Positions 16,828-25,971 are shown, counted from the stretch's first letter. The stretch: 64,000 nt of DNA from Cohnella cholangitidis (GCF_014107495.1 NZ_CP041969.1:2877501-2941500), one strand, 5' to 3'. A program made the numbers and translations. Notes: a model not told the origin generated them from the sequence alone.

Positions 16828-16854
16828 ATAATTAGAGAACAAGCGGGAATTCAA
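16825..16854 (-). promoter_or_regulatory. Promoter of the YhgE/Pip-like gene
   Basis: On the minus strand TTGAAT (16849-16854), 18-nt spacer, TATAAT (16825-16830). Confidence 0.6.
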
Positions 16855-16944
16855 TACTCAGATTAGGCCGTTTCTGTTCAGTAATCGTCAGTTTAACCAC
16901 CTATTGTTTATTATTTACTCATTTGCATCTTAGGAGATGACCCC

Positions 16945-17565
16945 GTGTCGGACAAAATAGATCGCCGCAAAGCCCGGACGAAACAGCTGCTATACGACGC
17001 GCTAATGGAACTCGTTAAGGAAAAAGGCGCGGAAAGCGTTACGGTTACGGATATTACGAACCGGGCAGATATTAACCGTGGAACGTTCTACCTGCATTAT
17101 CGGGATGTCGCGGATATGCTTGAGCAATTAAAAGAAGAGGCATTTGAAATGATCGGAAGCCGAGTCCGCCAATTGGACATTATGGAATATGCCGAATGTG
17201 CCCGCAGAGACGAACCTTATCCGAAAATGATTGAAATATTCGAAGAGTTCACGCGTAACGCCCATTTTTTCCAAGTCATGTTCGGTCCCAAAGGGGACCC
17301 TGCCTACATGAACCAGTATAAGGAATTGATGACTAACCACATATTCAGCAGAATGAGTTATCATAGGCCCAACAGCGAAGGGCTTCTTGTGCCAATGGAT
17401 TATTTGATCGCCTATATCTCTTCCGCCAATCTTGGGATCGTGCTGCATTGGATGCAGACGGGCATGAATCAAACTCCCGCGGAACTCGGAATCATCTTGA
17501 CGCGAATCTTCAATCACGGCCCGTCTGCTGCCGCGGGGTTCAAGAGCATCCCTCCGCATTCCTAA
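16945..17565 (+). CDS. TetR/AcrR-family transcriptional regulator
   Basis: 206 aa. HTH with SVTVTDITNRADINRGTFYL, then HYRDVADMLEQL. The C-terminal domain resembles the TetR_C_7-like group often found beside YhgE/Pip or ABC exporters. Start GTG 16945 follows TAGGAGATG. Divergent from the permease gene with a palindrome over that promoter, so it is the presumed repressor. Confidence 0.9.
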   Translation: MSDKIDRRKARTKQLLYDALMELVKEKGAESVTVTDITNRADINRGTFYLHYRDVADMLEQLKEEAFEMIGSRVRQLDIMEYAECARRDEPYPKMIEIFEEFTRNAHFFQVMFGPKGDPAYMNQYKELMTNHIFSRMSYHRPNSEGLLVPMDYLIAYISSANLGIVLHWMQTGMNQTPAELGIILTRIFNHGPSAAAGFKSIPPHS

Positions 17566-17581
17566 TCCGGTACTCGCATAG

Positions 17582-17612
17582 AAAAGACTCCCTCGAAGGG
17601 GAGTCTTTTTCG
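17582..17612. terminator. Bidirectional intrinsic terminator
   Basis: AAAAGACTCCC pairs with GGGAGTCTTTT around TCGAAG; T-runs on both strands. It serves the TetR gene and the convergent SLH gene. Confidence 0.8.
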
Positions 17613-17624
17613 TATACTATTCGT

Positions 17625-20567
17625 TTATCCTTGCGGTGTTGCGGCTTTAATAGCTTGGCTTAACGCAGTCAGCGCATCAATATAATCTTGATTGGTCGCC
17701 CCCGGGTTATTAAGTACGGTTCTCGCGGCCTGGATCTGGCCGGATAGAGCCGTACCCGGAACGGGATGGAGATATCCCTCGGCATAATAAACCGCATCTT
17801 GAAGAGCTGCTTCTACCGTAGGAACCGTGATCGTAACGATTTTCGTTTGAGGGTTGTGTCCCCCTACCGTAACTTCGATCGTTGCTTCGTACTCCAGGGA
17901 TGATCCCGACGTATTGTAAGCGACGAGCTTCAGCCATTGGTTATTGGACGCGCCGTCGATTTCCAAATACGTGGCACCCGTCACCGTGACGGATTGCAGG
18001 TTAGTGATCCGGAAATCCGTCATCGATCCTAATACTCCGTCATCCGTATTCAGATACACGGAATCGCTAACCGATGTTTCTCCCGGGATCGTGAAGTCAA
18101 CGAATTTATTTGCTTGGGCGGCCGCATACGCCGCCTCGGACACGATCGGAACGGACAGCCGCGAGCTTAGTGCTTTGCCGACGCTCTTAACCGCTACCTT
18201 AATCGTGCTTCCGTTGACGCCGAAATCCTCTTCGGAGATGATGATTCCGTCGCTGCCCGGAGTAACGGGAACCGTGAAATAGGAAGTCCCGTCAGCTTTG
18301 TAGTAATACACGACATCGGTTACGGAAAGGTTTGTAACCGTCAATACGTCGTTCGCGCCGTAATTGTTCTCGTACGTTACTTCATCAGCCAATGGCTGTC
18401 TGCTGATATTGGTATTCGTAATCGTCGGAGCGGTATTCGTCATGACGTTCCGATCGGTGAACGTAACGTTCGCGCCGTCGATGTTCATTTGGAACACGTC
18501 CCAATAGATCTCGGCGCCTTCGCCTGTCGGAATGACGTAGGACTTCGTTGGCGTCGTAGCCGATCCAACGTATACCTCGACTTTGGCGCCTGATTTACGG
18601 AGAGTGCTGATTCCCGAAAAATGGTGAACGTAGAACTGATAATCCCCGTTAACGCGTTGGCGGATCGTTGTCGTTTCGGGACCGTAGCTTTCAACGTCGT
18701 CAATGTCCAAATCGGCATACTTCACGCCGTCTACGGTGTGCTCTTTATCGCTGTACCACGTGTGGAAAGTGCTTCCGTCCACGCTTGGTCCCAACAAATG
18801 CGAATCTTCATCCCGAGGATTCTCTCCCCAGCTCAGCACGATACGAATCTCTTCCGCTTGAGGAATCGTTACGATCGTTGCGTTCTGTCCGGTATTGTAG
18901 CCGCCTGCGGATAAGGAAACGCCTACGACGTAAGTTTTCAGATAGCCGGCTTTAACGACTTCGCCATAATAGACTCCAGGGCTGACCGCAACCGAATACT
19001 TACCTTGCGCATTCGTTTCTGCCGTTGCCACAACCTCGCCCGTTACGTTTCCAAGTCCTCTGCGGAACTTGATTACCACGCCTGCGACTGGTCTGTCATC
19101 CGCATCGATGATCGTACCGGAGAAGCCATATACGGTCGTTCCTGGGTTGGTCGTGCCTGGGTCGGTCGTGCCTGGGGAACCGCTATTGCTTCCGCTGCTT
19201 GTGCTTGTGTTCGTCGCCGTCTGGCCGTTAACGGTTGCGTTAACTCCGCTGCCAACGACAACGTTACCCGGTCTTTGAGCGATCGTCGAACCGTTGGCAT
19301 TAATCGTAGCCGTACCGATCGACCCTTGTCCGGAAACGTTTGTCAGAGCGTTGAGGATCAAAGCGACGATGTTAGCGCCTGAACCGACATTCAAGTTCGT
19401 GTTAGCGGCGGATTGACCGACTAACAACTCGGCGATCGCGCCTTCCTCAAGGTTGATTTGCAGCGACGTCGCGATAACGTCAACCGTCTCGAAGCGACCG
19501 GACAGACTGACTTCCGCATTTGCGGGAATCGCCTGAGACAACACGAGATCCCCGAAACCGCTGCCGGTCAATTGGGATTCTTCCAAGCGCGCGCCGGATT
19601 GCAGAGTGATCTGCTCGACGGTCGTCGAGCCTTCCGCAACGATACGGATGCTGCCGTCTTTCTTATCTACGATTACCGTTAAAAGCACGGAATCCGTAAT
19701 GTGAATGCTGTTCTTACCGCCGCCGTTAATGATCGTCTTGCCTTTAACGGTTACGTTCTTAAGGAAAACATCGCCTTCGCCGATACCGGCCGCAAGAACC
19801 AAATCGCCTTCGATCACGATATTGTTCAAGGTTACGCCGGGAACCGTAATGGTTGCCGAACCTTTGATCGTTTCCGATGCGTCTTTGGAGCCGTATTCGC
19901 CGGCTTTGTCGTAAGTCTTGGCGAATTGCGGCTTCGCGACCGCGCGATCGATGACCGTCACCGCTTCCGCCCTCGTCAAGCTGTCTTGCGGACGGAATTT
20001 CCCGTTGCCGGCGCTCATGTATCCCGCGTCGATAACCGATCCGATCGCGGATCTGCTCTGAGCCGATAGATCCGCCGTATCCGACAGCTTGTCCGCTTTG
20101 TTCGAAGAGCCTAGTTTCTGCAGCTTAGCTATGATGATTGCCGTTTCAAGACGAGTAATCGTCTTCTTGGGCTTGAAAGTTTGGTCTTGATAACCGCTTA
20201 TGTATCCGGCTGCTTTCGCCTTTGCTACATCTGCGTAAAACCAATCCATCGCAGATACGTCTTTAAAGTTAATTTCCGCTTGTTCGGTGAAAGAGTTCGC
20301 CCTGTTAACGAAGCTGGCGAATTCCGCTCTTGTTGTTTTGTTATCCGGTTTAAGAGAACCATCCTTAGAACCTTTAATGTACCCTTTTTCGGCCCACGAT
20401 TTCAGGACCGTCTCGGCCCAATGGCCTTTAATATCGCTTGCTATGGACTTCTGCGTTGTATCCGTTGCGTTCGTTGCCGCAACAGCGGTTCCGAACGACG
20501 ACAGCACGATACACAGAGAGAGAAATCCTGCAAAAGCTTTTTTACCGAATACTTGACTGAATTTCAA
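17625..20567 (-). CDS. SLH-domain surface protein with beta-solenoid-like and Ig-like regions
   Basis: 980 aa. Signal peptide (AFAGFLSLCIVLSSFGTAVA), then three SLH repeats (about 43-215: IKGHWAETVLKSWAEKGYIK, AKAAGYISGYQDQTFKPKKT, GYMSAGNGKFRPQDSLTR) that anchor to pyruvylated wall polymer. Next a repetitive stretch (about 240-450) with solenoid-like strands such as GDVFLKNVTVKGKTIINGGG, a Ser/Gly/PGTT linker, a carboxypeptidase-regulatory-like domain (GFSGTIIDADDRPVAGVVIK), a domain with SWGENPRDEDSHLLGP resembling YfaP/DUF2135 proteins, unknown beta domains, and a C-terminal helical FIVAR-like tail. Role: wall-anchored surface protein, ligand unknown. RBS AGCGGAGGG. It begins inside the frameshifted tail of the helicase frame, but that overlap is an artefact of the frameshift. 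Confidence 0.9.
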   Translation of the reverse strand: MKFSQVFGKKAFAGFLSLCIVLSSFGTAVAATNATDTTQKSIASDIKGHWAETVLKSWAEKGYIKGSKDGSLKPDNKTTRAEFASFVNRANSFTEQAEINFKDVSAMDWFYADVAKAKAAGYISGYQDQTFKPKKTITRLETAIIIAKLQKLGSSNKADKLSDTADLSAQSRSAIGSVIDAGYMSAGNGKFRPQDSLTRAEAVTVIDRAVAKPQFAKTYDKAGEYGSKDASETIKGSATITVPGVTLNNIVIEGDLVLAAGIGEGDVFLKNVTVKGKTIINGGGKNSIHITDSVLLTVIVDKKDGSIRIVAEGSTTVEQITLQSGARLEESQLTGSGFGDLVLSQAIPANAEVSLSGRFETVDVIATSLQINLEEGAIAELLVGQSAANTNLNVGSGANIVALILNALTNVSGQGSIGTATINANGSTIAQRPGNVVVGSGVNATVNGQTATNTSTSSGSNSGSPGTTDPGTTNPGTTVYGFSGTIIDADDRPVAGVVIKFRRGLGNVTGEVVATAETNAQGKYSVAVSPGVYYGEVVKAGYLKTYVVGVSLSAGGYNTGQNATIVTIPQAEEIRIVLSWGENPRDEDSHLLGPSVDGSTFHTWYSDKEHTVDGVKYADLDIDDVESYGPETTTIRQRVNGDYQFYVHHFSGISTLRKSGAKVEVYVGSATTPTKSYVIPTGEGAEIYWDVFQMNIDGANVTFTDRNVMTNTAPTITNTNISRQPLADEVTYENNYGANDVLTVTNLSVTDVVYYYKADGTSYFTVPVTPGSDGIIISEEDFGVNGSTIKVAVKSVGKALSSRLSVPIVSEAAYAAAQANKFVDFTIPGETSVSDSVYLNTDDGVLGSMTDFRITNLQSVTVTGATYLEIDGASNNQWLKLVAYNTSGSSLEYEATIEVTVGGHNPQTKIVTITVPTVEAALQDAVYYAEGYLHPVPGTALSGQIQAARTVLNNPGATNQDYIDALTALSQAIKAATPQG

Positions 20568-22708
20568 TGTGCAGTCCCTCCGCTAGGAATAGTAACTTTG
20601 GTTCGGATGCAGCTCCTCGCTGGTAGGCGCATGGAACTACAAATAGTAACAAAGTTCGACATCGAATAATATACCATGGGAATAGAGGGAATTGTTAGGA
20701 GATTTATATCTTTAGATAAATTTAAGCTGGCAAGATAAGAGCTACGTAAAAAAGGCCTCGAGCTTCTATAAAAAGAAGTCGAGACCGCTGATCTTATTCC
20801 TATCGTCTTATCTGCCCCGGGACGAGCCCCGACCGCCGCGGCCGCCTCCGCCACCGCCGGAAGGTCCTTTCGGACCTTTGAAACCGCCTTTGGCGCCGCC
20901 GCTCTTCGGTCCGGACGACGCCCGCCTCCGAAGCCGCTTCCTCCGCGTACTTCGGTCTTGCGACCGCCTTTGGCTCCGCCGGCATTGAAGCCGCCTGCGC
21001 CGGATCGCCCGCCTCGGCTCTCGCCGTTGCGATCGAACCTCGCGTTCTCGGCTGCACGCTCCGCCAATCGCTCCGACGAATTCCGTCTGCTCGATCCGCC
21101 TCCAGCGCTCGGGCGACCCGAACCGCGTTCATCCGCGGAACGTCCGAACCCGCTCGAGCGATCCGAACCGCCTGCGCGTCCCGGTCCCGCCGAACGCCCG
21201 AACCCCGCGCCTGCCGGCTTCCGTCCCGCTCCGCCGGATCTTCCTCTGCCGGCGGATGAGCCGCCGCTTTCGCCGAACGTAAACCCGATCGCCTCGTCCG
21301 ATGCCGGAGCTGCCGCGCTCGCCGTAGATCTGCCGCTGCGCCCAGCCTTCACCGCATCGCGGCTCTGTCCGCGGTCAACCCACTCTCCCGTGCTCGAGCG
21401 GTTGCCCATGCCCGGCTTCGCGACCGAAGCGCCGCGCCGCTTGTCGCCGCCGCGAGCCTTGCTGCCGCTAATGCTCCGGCCTTTCGCCGCGCCCGCGCTG
21501 CTTCCTCCGCGCGGTCGTCCGCCGCCGTCGCGTCCAAGCCCGCCGCTGCTGCGCGGACCTTCGAGACCGCCGCCGCCCAGAGCGGCTCCCTCATCGCTTC
21601 TGCGCTCCATCGTCATCTGGATCCCGTTCTCGATATCCGCAAGCTCACGGCGATCTTTCGGCGCGATCAACGTGATCGCCAAACCTTTTTCGCCCGCGCG
21701 TCCCGTCCGGCCGATCCGATGAATATAACTCTCCACGTCAAGCGGAACGTCGTAGTTGAACACATGGGTTACGCCTTCTACGTCCAATCCGCGCGCCGCG
21801 ACGTCCGTCGCGACCAGCAACTGCAATTTCGCGTCGCGGAATCGTTTCATGACCTGCTCCCGTTTCGCTTGGGATAGATCTCCATGCAGCTCGTCCGACG
21901 AATATCCCATTTCCTGCAAGGCGACGTTCAGCGTATTCGCTCGTCTTTTGGTCCGGCAGAAAATGATGCTCAAATAAGGCTGGGTCTCCTCCAGCAAGTT
22001 CACGAGCGTCGCTTGCTTATTCCGATCGGACGTCTCGACGACCCATTGGCGAATATCCTTCACGGTTATGCGTTCGCTCTTAACCGTAACATGCTGCGGG
22101 TTCCGCAGAATTCTGCCCGCCATTTCCCGAATGGACGCAGGCATCGTAGCCGAGAACAACATCGATTGTTTCTTGTAAGGAGTCTGGCGCAGAATTTCCT
22201 CGACTTCTTTCAAGAATCCCATGTGCAGCATTTGATCCGCTTCGTCCAGCACGAGCATTTTGACGCCGTCCAGCGCAATCGTCTCCCGACGCAAATGATC
22301 GAGCAGCCTTCCCGGCGTCGCCACGATCACATGCATGTCGCCTTTCAGCTTATAGAGCTGAGCCTCGACGTCCTGTCCCCCGTACACGGCCAGAACCTTG
22401 ATTCCGTCTTCCTTCGTCAGCAGCTTCTTGATCTCCGCCGTTATCTGTATCGCCAGCTCCCGCGTAGGCGTTACGATCAACCCTTGCACTTGCGGTACGT
22501 CCGTTCTGATCTTATCGAGCATCGGCAACACGAACGCCAATGTCTTCCCCGTACCCGTCTGCGCTTGGCTGATGACGTCATGTCCGGCCTTCACGATCGG
22601 AATCGTCTCCTCCTGCACCGGCGTCGGAGTCACGATTCCATTCGCTCTCAATATCGCAACCCGGCCTTCTGACACGCCCAATTCCGCAAAATCCGTCACT
22701 TGATCCAC
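20564..22708 (-). CDS. DEAD-box RNA helicase (CshA-like), RGG tail frameshifted
   Basis: ATP-dependent RNA helicase. Motifs: Q-motif region (ANGIVTPTPVQEETIP), AQTGTGKT, PTRELA, VLDEADQML, SAT, and HRIGRTGRAGEKG. After about residue 380 comes a long Gly/Arg/Ser-rich tail typical of cold-shock and ribosome-assembly helicases. Near 20905-20925 the reading frame changes: the other frame continues GPKSGGAKGGFKGPKG, GGGGGGRGG, GSSRGR and stops at 20808, just before the terminator. As read, about 80 unrelated residues follow to 20564. One missing base restores 633 aa. Start is GTG 22708, or GTG 22699, which is better spaced from AGGATGGA. Confidence 0.9.
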   Translation of the reverse strand: MDQVTDFAELGVSEGRVAILRANGIVTPTPVQEETIPIVKAGHDVISQAQTGTGKTLAFVLPMLDKIRTDVPQVQGLIVTPTRELAIQITAEIKKLLTKEDGIKVLAVYGGQDVEAQLYKLKGDMHVIVATPGRLLDHLRRETIALDGVKMLVLDEADQMLHMGFLKEVEEILRQTPYKKQSMLFSATMPASIREMAGRILRNPQHVTVKSERITVKDIRQWVVETSDRNKQATLVNLLEETQPYLSIIFCRTKRRANTLNVALQEMGYSSDELHGDLSQAKREQVMKRFRDAKLQLLVATDVAARGLDVEGVTHVFNYDVPLDVESYIHRIGRTGRAGEKGLAITLIAPKDRRELADIENGIQMTMERRSDEGAALGGGGLEGPRSSGGLGRDGGGRPRGGSSAGAAKGRSISGSKARGGDKRRGASVAKPGMGNRSSTGEWVDRGQSRDAVKAGRSGRSTASAAAPASDEAIGFTFGESGGSSAGRGRSGGAGRKPAGAGFGRSAGPGRAGGSDRSSGFGRSADERGSGRPSAGGGSSRRNSSERLAERAAENARFDRNGESRGGRSGAGGFNAGGAKGGRKTEVRGGSGFGGGRRPDRRAAAPKAVSKVRKDLPAVAEAAAAVGARPGADKTIGIRSAVSTSFYRSSRPFLRSSYLASLNLSKDINLLTIPSIPMVYYSMSNFVTICSSMRLPARSCIRTKVTIPSGGTAH
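20745..20783 (-). terminator. Intrinsic terminator of the DEAD-box helicase gene
   Basis: On the minus strand CTCGACTTCT pairs with AGAAGCTCGAG, then GCCTTTTTTACG. It lies inside the helicase frame as read, but 25 nt past the stop of the restored frame. Confidence 0.8.
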
Positions 22709-22846
22709 TCCATCCTATAATCCCTAACTCCATTGGCTTCCCAAACCCAAACCTAACGCTGCCGATCCGATTTATTGGCCATTACCCTCTATCCTACCAC
22801 ATCCGGGCATTCGACATGTACTGTTACCCGAATCGGTCAAACACAA

Positions 22847-22885
22847 AACCCGCAATAGCGTCTATTCTATCGCGCTACGCGGGTT
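22847..22885 (-). terminator. Intrinsic terminator of the SPFH operon
   Basis: AACCCGC...TAGCG pairs with CGCTA...GCGGGTT; TTTTGTGTTTG follows on the minus strand, 28 nt past the last gene. Nothing else is seen in 22709-22912. Confidence 0.6.
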
Positions 22886-22912
22886 ACAAATGTTGCCTTC
22901 TTAATCCATGTC

Positions 22913-23626
22913 CTATGCCGGAATAAACAACACATTGCCGCAGAACTCGCATTCCTTGGACTCGCCTGGGACGACGCCGGAACTTGAACCGCATCCGGTA
23001 CATATTATCGGTTGCGTTGCAACCGAGCTTGCCGGGCCCGCTGGTCCATTCACGATGATCTGGTTTCTCGTCGCAATGGACGGACTTCCTGATGAGGAAT
23101 GGCCTGCCCCCGAGCGGCCGCTCAGCTTAACTAGCCTGTTCGCAACATCCAACGTGGCATCGGACATTTTACCGGAAGCGATCATATAGCTGATATCCTG
23201 GGTTACGTTGCGAACGCTCTGACCCGTTAACTCGGAGATACGGTCGAGCGATTCGACTCCCTGGGCCGTCGTTATATTATAGTACAGATGATACAAGTTG
23301 TTCATGTTCTTCTTCCTGCTTGCTCCCAGCACATAGAATACAATAGCCGGAATCCCGAGAACAACGGCGAAGATAATGATAACCGCCGTCAAATCGGATG
23401 AATTCATCGTAGGAGAATCCGCCGTTACAAGAATCATGAGACATGTAAACGCGGTGAAAAGAGTCGAGAAGGAGTGTCCCACCAACATGTAATCCTTCGC
23501 CCTCAAATGATTGTACTTAGCGTGTAACGCAAACCGAATAATCAACAACACGATCCCGACTGGGAAAAATATAAACATTGCTGCCAGAACGAAAACGCTA
23601 TGAATCCTAGGACTGTCTATAGTCAA
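22913..23626 (-). CDS. Membrane protein with C-terminal zinc ribbon, SPFH operon
   Basis: 237 aa, unnamed family. About three membrane helices in the first 105 residues (SVFVLAAMFIFFPVGIVLLI; LTAVIIIFAVVLGIPAIVFY). Then a cytoplasmic winged-helix-like stretch (SLDRISELTGQSVRNVTQDI) similar to PCI/zinc-ribbon proteins of SPFH operons. The end holds CTGC...CEFC, a zinc ribbon. Start TTG 23626 follows AAGGGG. Third gene of the operon; with the 250-aa protein it could form the membrane anchor of the SPFH protein, as proposed for YdjG/YdjH with YdjI in B. subtilis. That link is by layout, not by sequence identity I can measure. Confidence 0.7.
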   Translation of the reverse strand: MTIDSPRIHSVFVLAAMFIFFPVGIVLLIIRFALHAKYNHLRAKDYMLVGHSFSTLFTAFTCLMILVTADSPTMNSSDLTAVIIIFAVVLGIPAIVFYVLGASRKKNMNNLYHLYYNITTAQGVESLDRISELTGQSVRNVTQDISYMIASGKMSDATLDVANRLVKLSGRSGAGHSSSGSPSIATRNQIIVNGPAGPASSVATQPIICTGCGSSSGVVPGESKECEFCGNVLFIPA

Positions 23627-23641
23627 GGTGCTACCCCTTCC

Positions 23642-24394
23642 TTATCCTTTCAATTGAATGAGCCGTTGATTCCTTACCGTTACTTGATTCGTAAGCTCAT
23701 GAATTTGCTTGTTCAGCCTCTCGGCTTCTCCGTCCGTTTCCGAAGCGGCCGCCAGCTCGCTTATCTCGTTCGCCAATAGGCGAATCCGGTTCAGAACGTT
23801 CTTCTCCGTGCCGGAGAGCGATGGATGAGACACAGGGTCGCTATATCGGACCTTCTCGTCCAACTCCGCGATTCCTTTTCTCAGTGCTCCGCTTGCCTCG
23901 TCGTTCCAGCCATCCAACTCTGCTTTAATTAGCAATAAAGTATCGCGCACTTCAGGTACCCAATCGTGCGAGGAAGCGGAAGGATCGCCGTCCCGTTGTT
24001 CCGCATGCCGGACATAAAGAGTGATCAAGCTCGCCATAATCGCCGCCAGTGCTAAAGCGATGAAGTGCAGGAGACCATAGGAGAACGTCGAAATATCCGC
24101 TGCGAGCGAGAACACGATGATGAATACGATAACGACGGCCAGGTATAGTCCGGCAATCGCGCTATAAGCCAGATAACCCGGAATCAACGCGCTTGCTCTC
24201 TTCCCGCCCGAAATATAGTGAAGCGCCAAACCGTATATCGCGGTCTCCGCCAAGAGCAACGCGCCTAACGAGATCCACGTATGGCTTGTCCGGGAGAACG
24301 GCAATCCGATCAGAAACACGACCGCTAGGGTAATCAATATGACGAGTACGTATATCAAGGTCACAATCCGCGAATAATCCCTCTGTTTATCCAT
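23642..24394 (-). CDS. Four-helix membrane protein with coiled-coil tail, SPFH operon
   Basis: 250 aa, not assigned to a named family. Four predicted membrane helices (LIYVLVILITLAVVFLIGLP; ISLGALLLAETAIYGLAL; LYLAVVIVFIIVFSLA; LLHFIALALAAIMASLITLY), then a charged cytoplasmic region ending in a heptad-like helix (EAERLNKQIHELTNQVTV). ATG 24394 follows GGAGGCTTGGC. It lies 10 nt after the SPFH gene and 15 nt before the third gene, so the three are one operon. It is similar in size and layout to YdjH in the B. subtilis pspA-ydjGHI operon, but no pspA gene is present here. Confidence 0.7.
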   Translation of the reverse strand: MDKQRDYSRIVTLIYVLVILITLAVVFLIGLPFSRTSHTWISLGALLLAETAIYGLALHYISGGKRASALIPGYLAYSAIAGLYLAVVIVFIIVFSLAADISTFSYGLLHFIALALAAIMASLITLYVRHAEQRDGDPSASSHDWVPEVRDTLLLIKAELDGWNDEASGALRKGIAELDEKVRYSDPVSHPSLSGTEKNVLNRIRLLANEISELAAASETDGEAERLNKQIHELTNQVTVRNQRLIQLKG

Positions 24395-24404
24395 GCCAAG
24401 CCTC

Positions 24405-25721
24405 CTACTCGATCAATTTATTCCCGCATTCCAGGCAGAATTTCTGGCCCGGCTTGATTTCATGCTGGCATTGGCCGCACTTCAGGCTCATGCTCGTCCC
24501 GCAATTCATGCAGAACTTGCCCGCAGGATCGACCGACTCTCCGCAGTTATGGCAAGGGTTGCCTCCGATCGTATGACCGCACTTCGCGCAGCTTACGGCA
24601 TCTTGGGCATTGTCCGCTCCGCATTTCGAGCAAGCGTTATTGGGGTCCCCGCAATGCAAGCAGAACTTAGCGCCTTTGGGGAACGTTTGGCCGCACGAAT
24701 TGCATTGCACTTCCGTTGCTTGCGGCGCCGTCGCCGCTGCTACGTAAGAGTATCCGCAGGAAGCGCAGAATTGCGCGTCTTGGCGATTCGTCGACTGGCA
24801 TTTCGGACAAGCTTTGTTGTCGGCCGGAGCGACCGGAGCTATATTCATCTGGTTCGTCAGGCCCGACATCTGGTTGCCGACGGCTCCGCCGATTCCGAAT
24901 CCCATCCCTAGGCCGATTCCCGCTCCCATCACGTTTGCGCTGCCGCTGCCTTCGTTCCTCGCGGCGCCTTCAAGCGTGTCGAAGGTCCGTTCTTGCTGAT
25001 AGGTATAACCGAGAATGTCCATCTCCGCCTTTTTGGATAGAGCTTCCTTCAGCCTGACGGTTGCCGGATCGTCGTCGGGAATGTTGATGGAATCGATGAA
25101 GAAGTTCAGGATGCGGATACCGTATTCTAGGAATACGGGCGCGATCCGTTCTTCGATATGTTTGGAAATTTCCGAAATATAGGCGTTGATCTCCAGAATG
25201 CTGATTTTCTTGAATATTAAGTAGGAGGAAATCAGTTCGTGGATGTTCATCATGAGCACGCCGCGGAAATGCCTCGTCATCGCATCCTTATCGAATACCG
25301 GGATCGTTCCGATCAGCTTCAGCAGAAACTTCCGCGTATCTTCGATCTGCAGACCGAATTGCCCGAAGGAACGAACGGATGCGATAATTTGATATTTCGG
25401 ATCCTGCAGCTGCAACGGAGTCGCCGTGCCCCACTTGACGTCGAGCGAGCTGATTTTGTTGACGTACCAGACCTCTGCCGTGAACGGGGACCTTCCTCCG
25501 AACGGAAGATTGACGATCGCCTGCAGCCCCGGTATATTTTGCGTGCTTAACGTGTGCCTGCCCGCTCCGAACAGATCCAGCGCTTTGCCGCCTTTGAACA
25601 GGATTGCCTCCTGCGTCTCGTTCACGATCAATTGCGTCCAAGTTCCCAATTCCTGATTGGGATATTTCCATGCGAACACGTCCGCAGGTCCATCGAATTT
25701 GACGACTTCTACGATTGCCAT
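24405..25721 (-). CDS. SPFH-domain protein with five C-terminal zinc ribbons (YdjI-like)
   Basis: 438 aa. N-terminal SPFH/virion-core-like domain (about 1-225: EVVKFDGPADVFAWKYP; GGRSPFTAEVWYVNKI), a Gly/Met-rich hinge (VMGAGIGLGMGFGIGGAVG), then five zinc ribbons with CPKC/CASC, CNSC/CLHC, CSKC/CAKC, CHNC/CMNC and CGQC/CLEC. YdjI of B. subtilis, an SPFH protein that recruits PspA to stressed membrane, is the nearest described comparison, but five ribbons in a row is more than usual. First gene of a three-gene operon with two membrane proteins. No transmembrane helix, so it must be recruited to the membrane by partners. Confidence 0.88.
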   Translation of the reverse strand: MAIVEVVKFDGPADVFAWKYPNQELGTWTQLIVNETQEAILFKGGKALDLFGAGRHTLSTQNIPGLQAIVNLPFGGRSPFTAEVWYVNKISSLDVKWGTATPLQLQDPKYQIIASVRSFGQFGLQIEDTRKFLLKLIGTIPVFDKDAMTRHFRGVLMMNIHELISSYLIFKKISILEINAYISEISKHIEERIAPVFLEYGIRILNFFIDSINIPDDDPATVRLKEALSKKAEMDILGYTYQQERTFDTLEGAARNEGSGSANVMGAGIGLGMGFGIGGAVGNQMSGLTNQMNIAPVAPADNKACPKCQSTNRQDAQFCASCGYSYVAAATAPQATEVQCNSCGQTFPKGAKFCLHCGDPNNACSKCGADNAQDAVSCAKCGHTIGGNPCHNCGESVDPAGKFCMNCGTSMSLKCGQCQHEIKPGQKFCLECGNKLIE

Positions 25722-25882
25722 TGCGCCCTTGCCCCCTATTGAATGTTAAACCGCGATCTAGCGTTGCCGTTGACGAGTTTAGGCACGATTCAACAAATTT
25801 CGCTTCTTTTTTCTATTCTACGTATAATAAAATTTTCCTTTGAAACATTTACCATTCCTATAAAAAGAATTCAAATGACGCC

Positions 25883-25921
25883 AAAAAACCCGCAAACTTC
25901 CCTTTTCGAGAAGGTTGCGGG
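25883..25921 (-). terminator. Terminator-like hairpin
   Basis: CCCGCAAaCTTC pairs with GAAGgTTGCGGG; on the minus strand TTTTTT follows. No minus-strand gene is visible just upstream of it, so it either ends an unseen small transcript or marks the start of the structured region to its right. The rest of 25722-25880 shows nothing recognisable. Confidence 0.6.
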
Positions 25922-25971
25922 CTACCGCACGTATAAACGAACCGCCTTCGACCATCCTATTGAGAGGTAAA

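Noticed and set aside
19141..19190. Short tandem repeat (cctgggttggtcgtg-type units)
   Set aside because: It is the coding repeat for the PGTT linker of the SLH protein, not a separate element.
20958..21722. 254-codon plus-strand frame opposite the helicase tail
   Set aside because: Very Pro/Arg/Ser-rich shadow of the Gly/Arg/Ser repeat on the other strand, with no ribosome site.
25722..25870. Possible sigma-W-type promoter for the SPFH operon, expected from the B. subtilis comparison
   Set aside because: No TGAAAC and CGTA pair with the right spacing was found on the minus strand.
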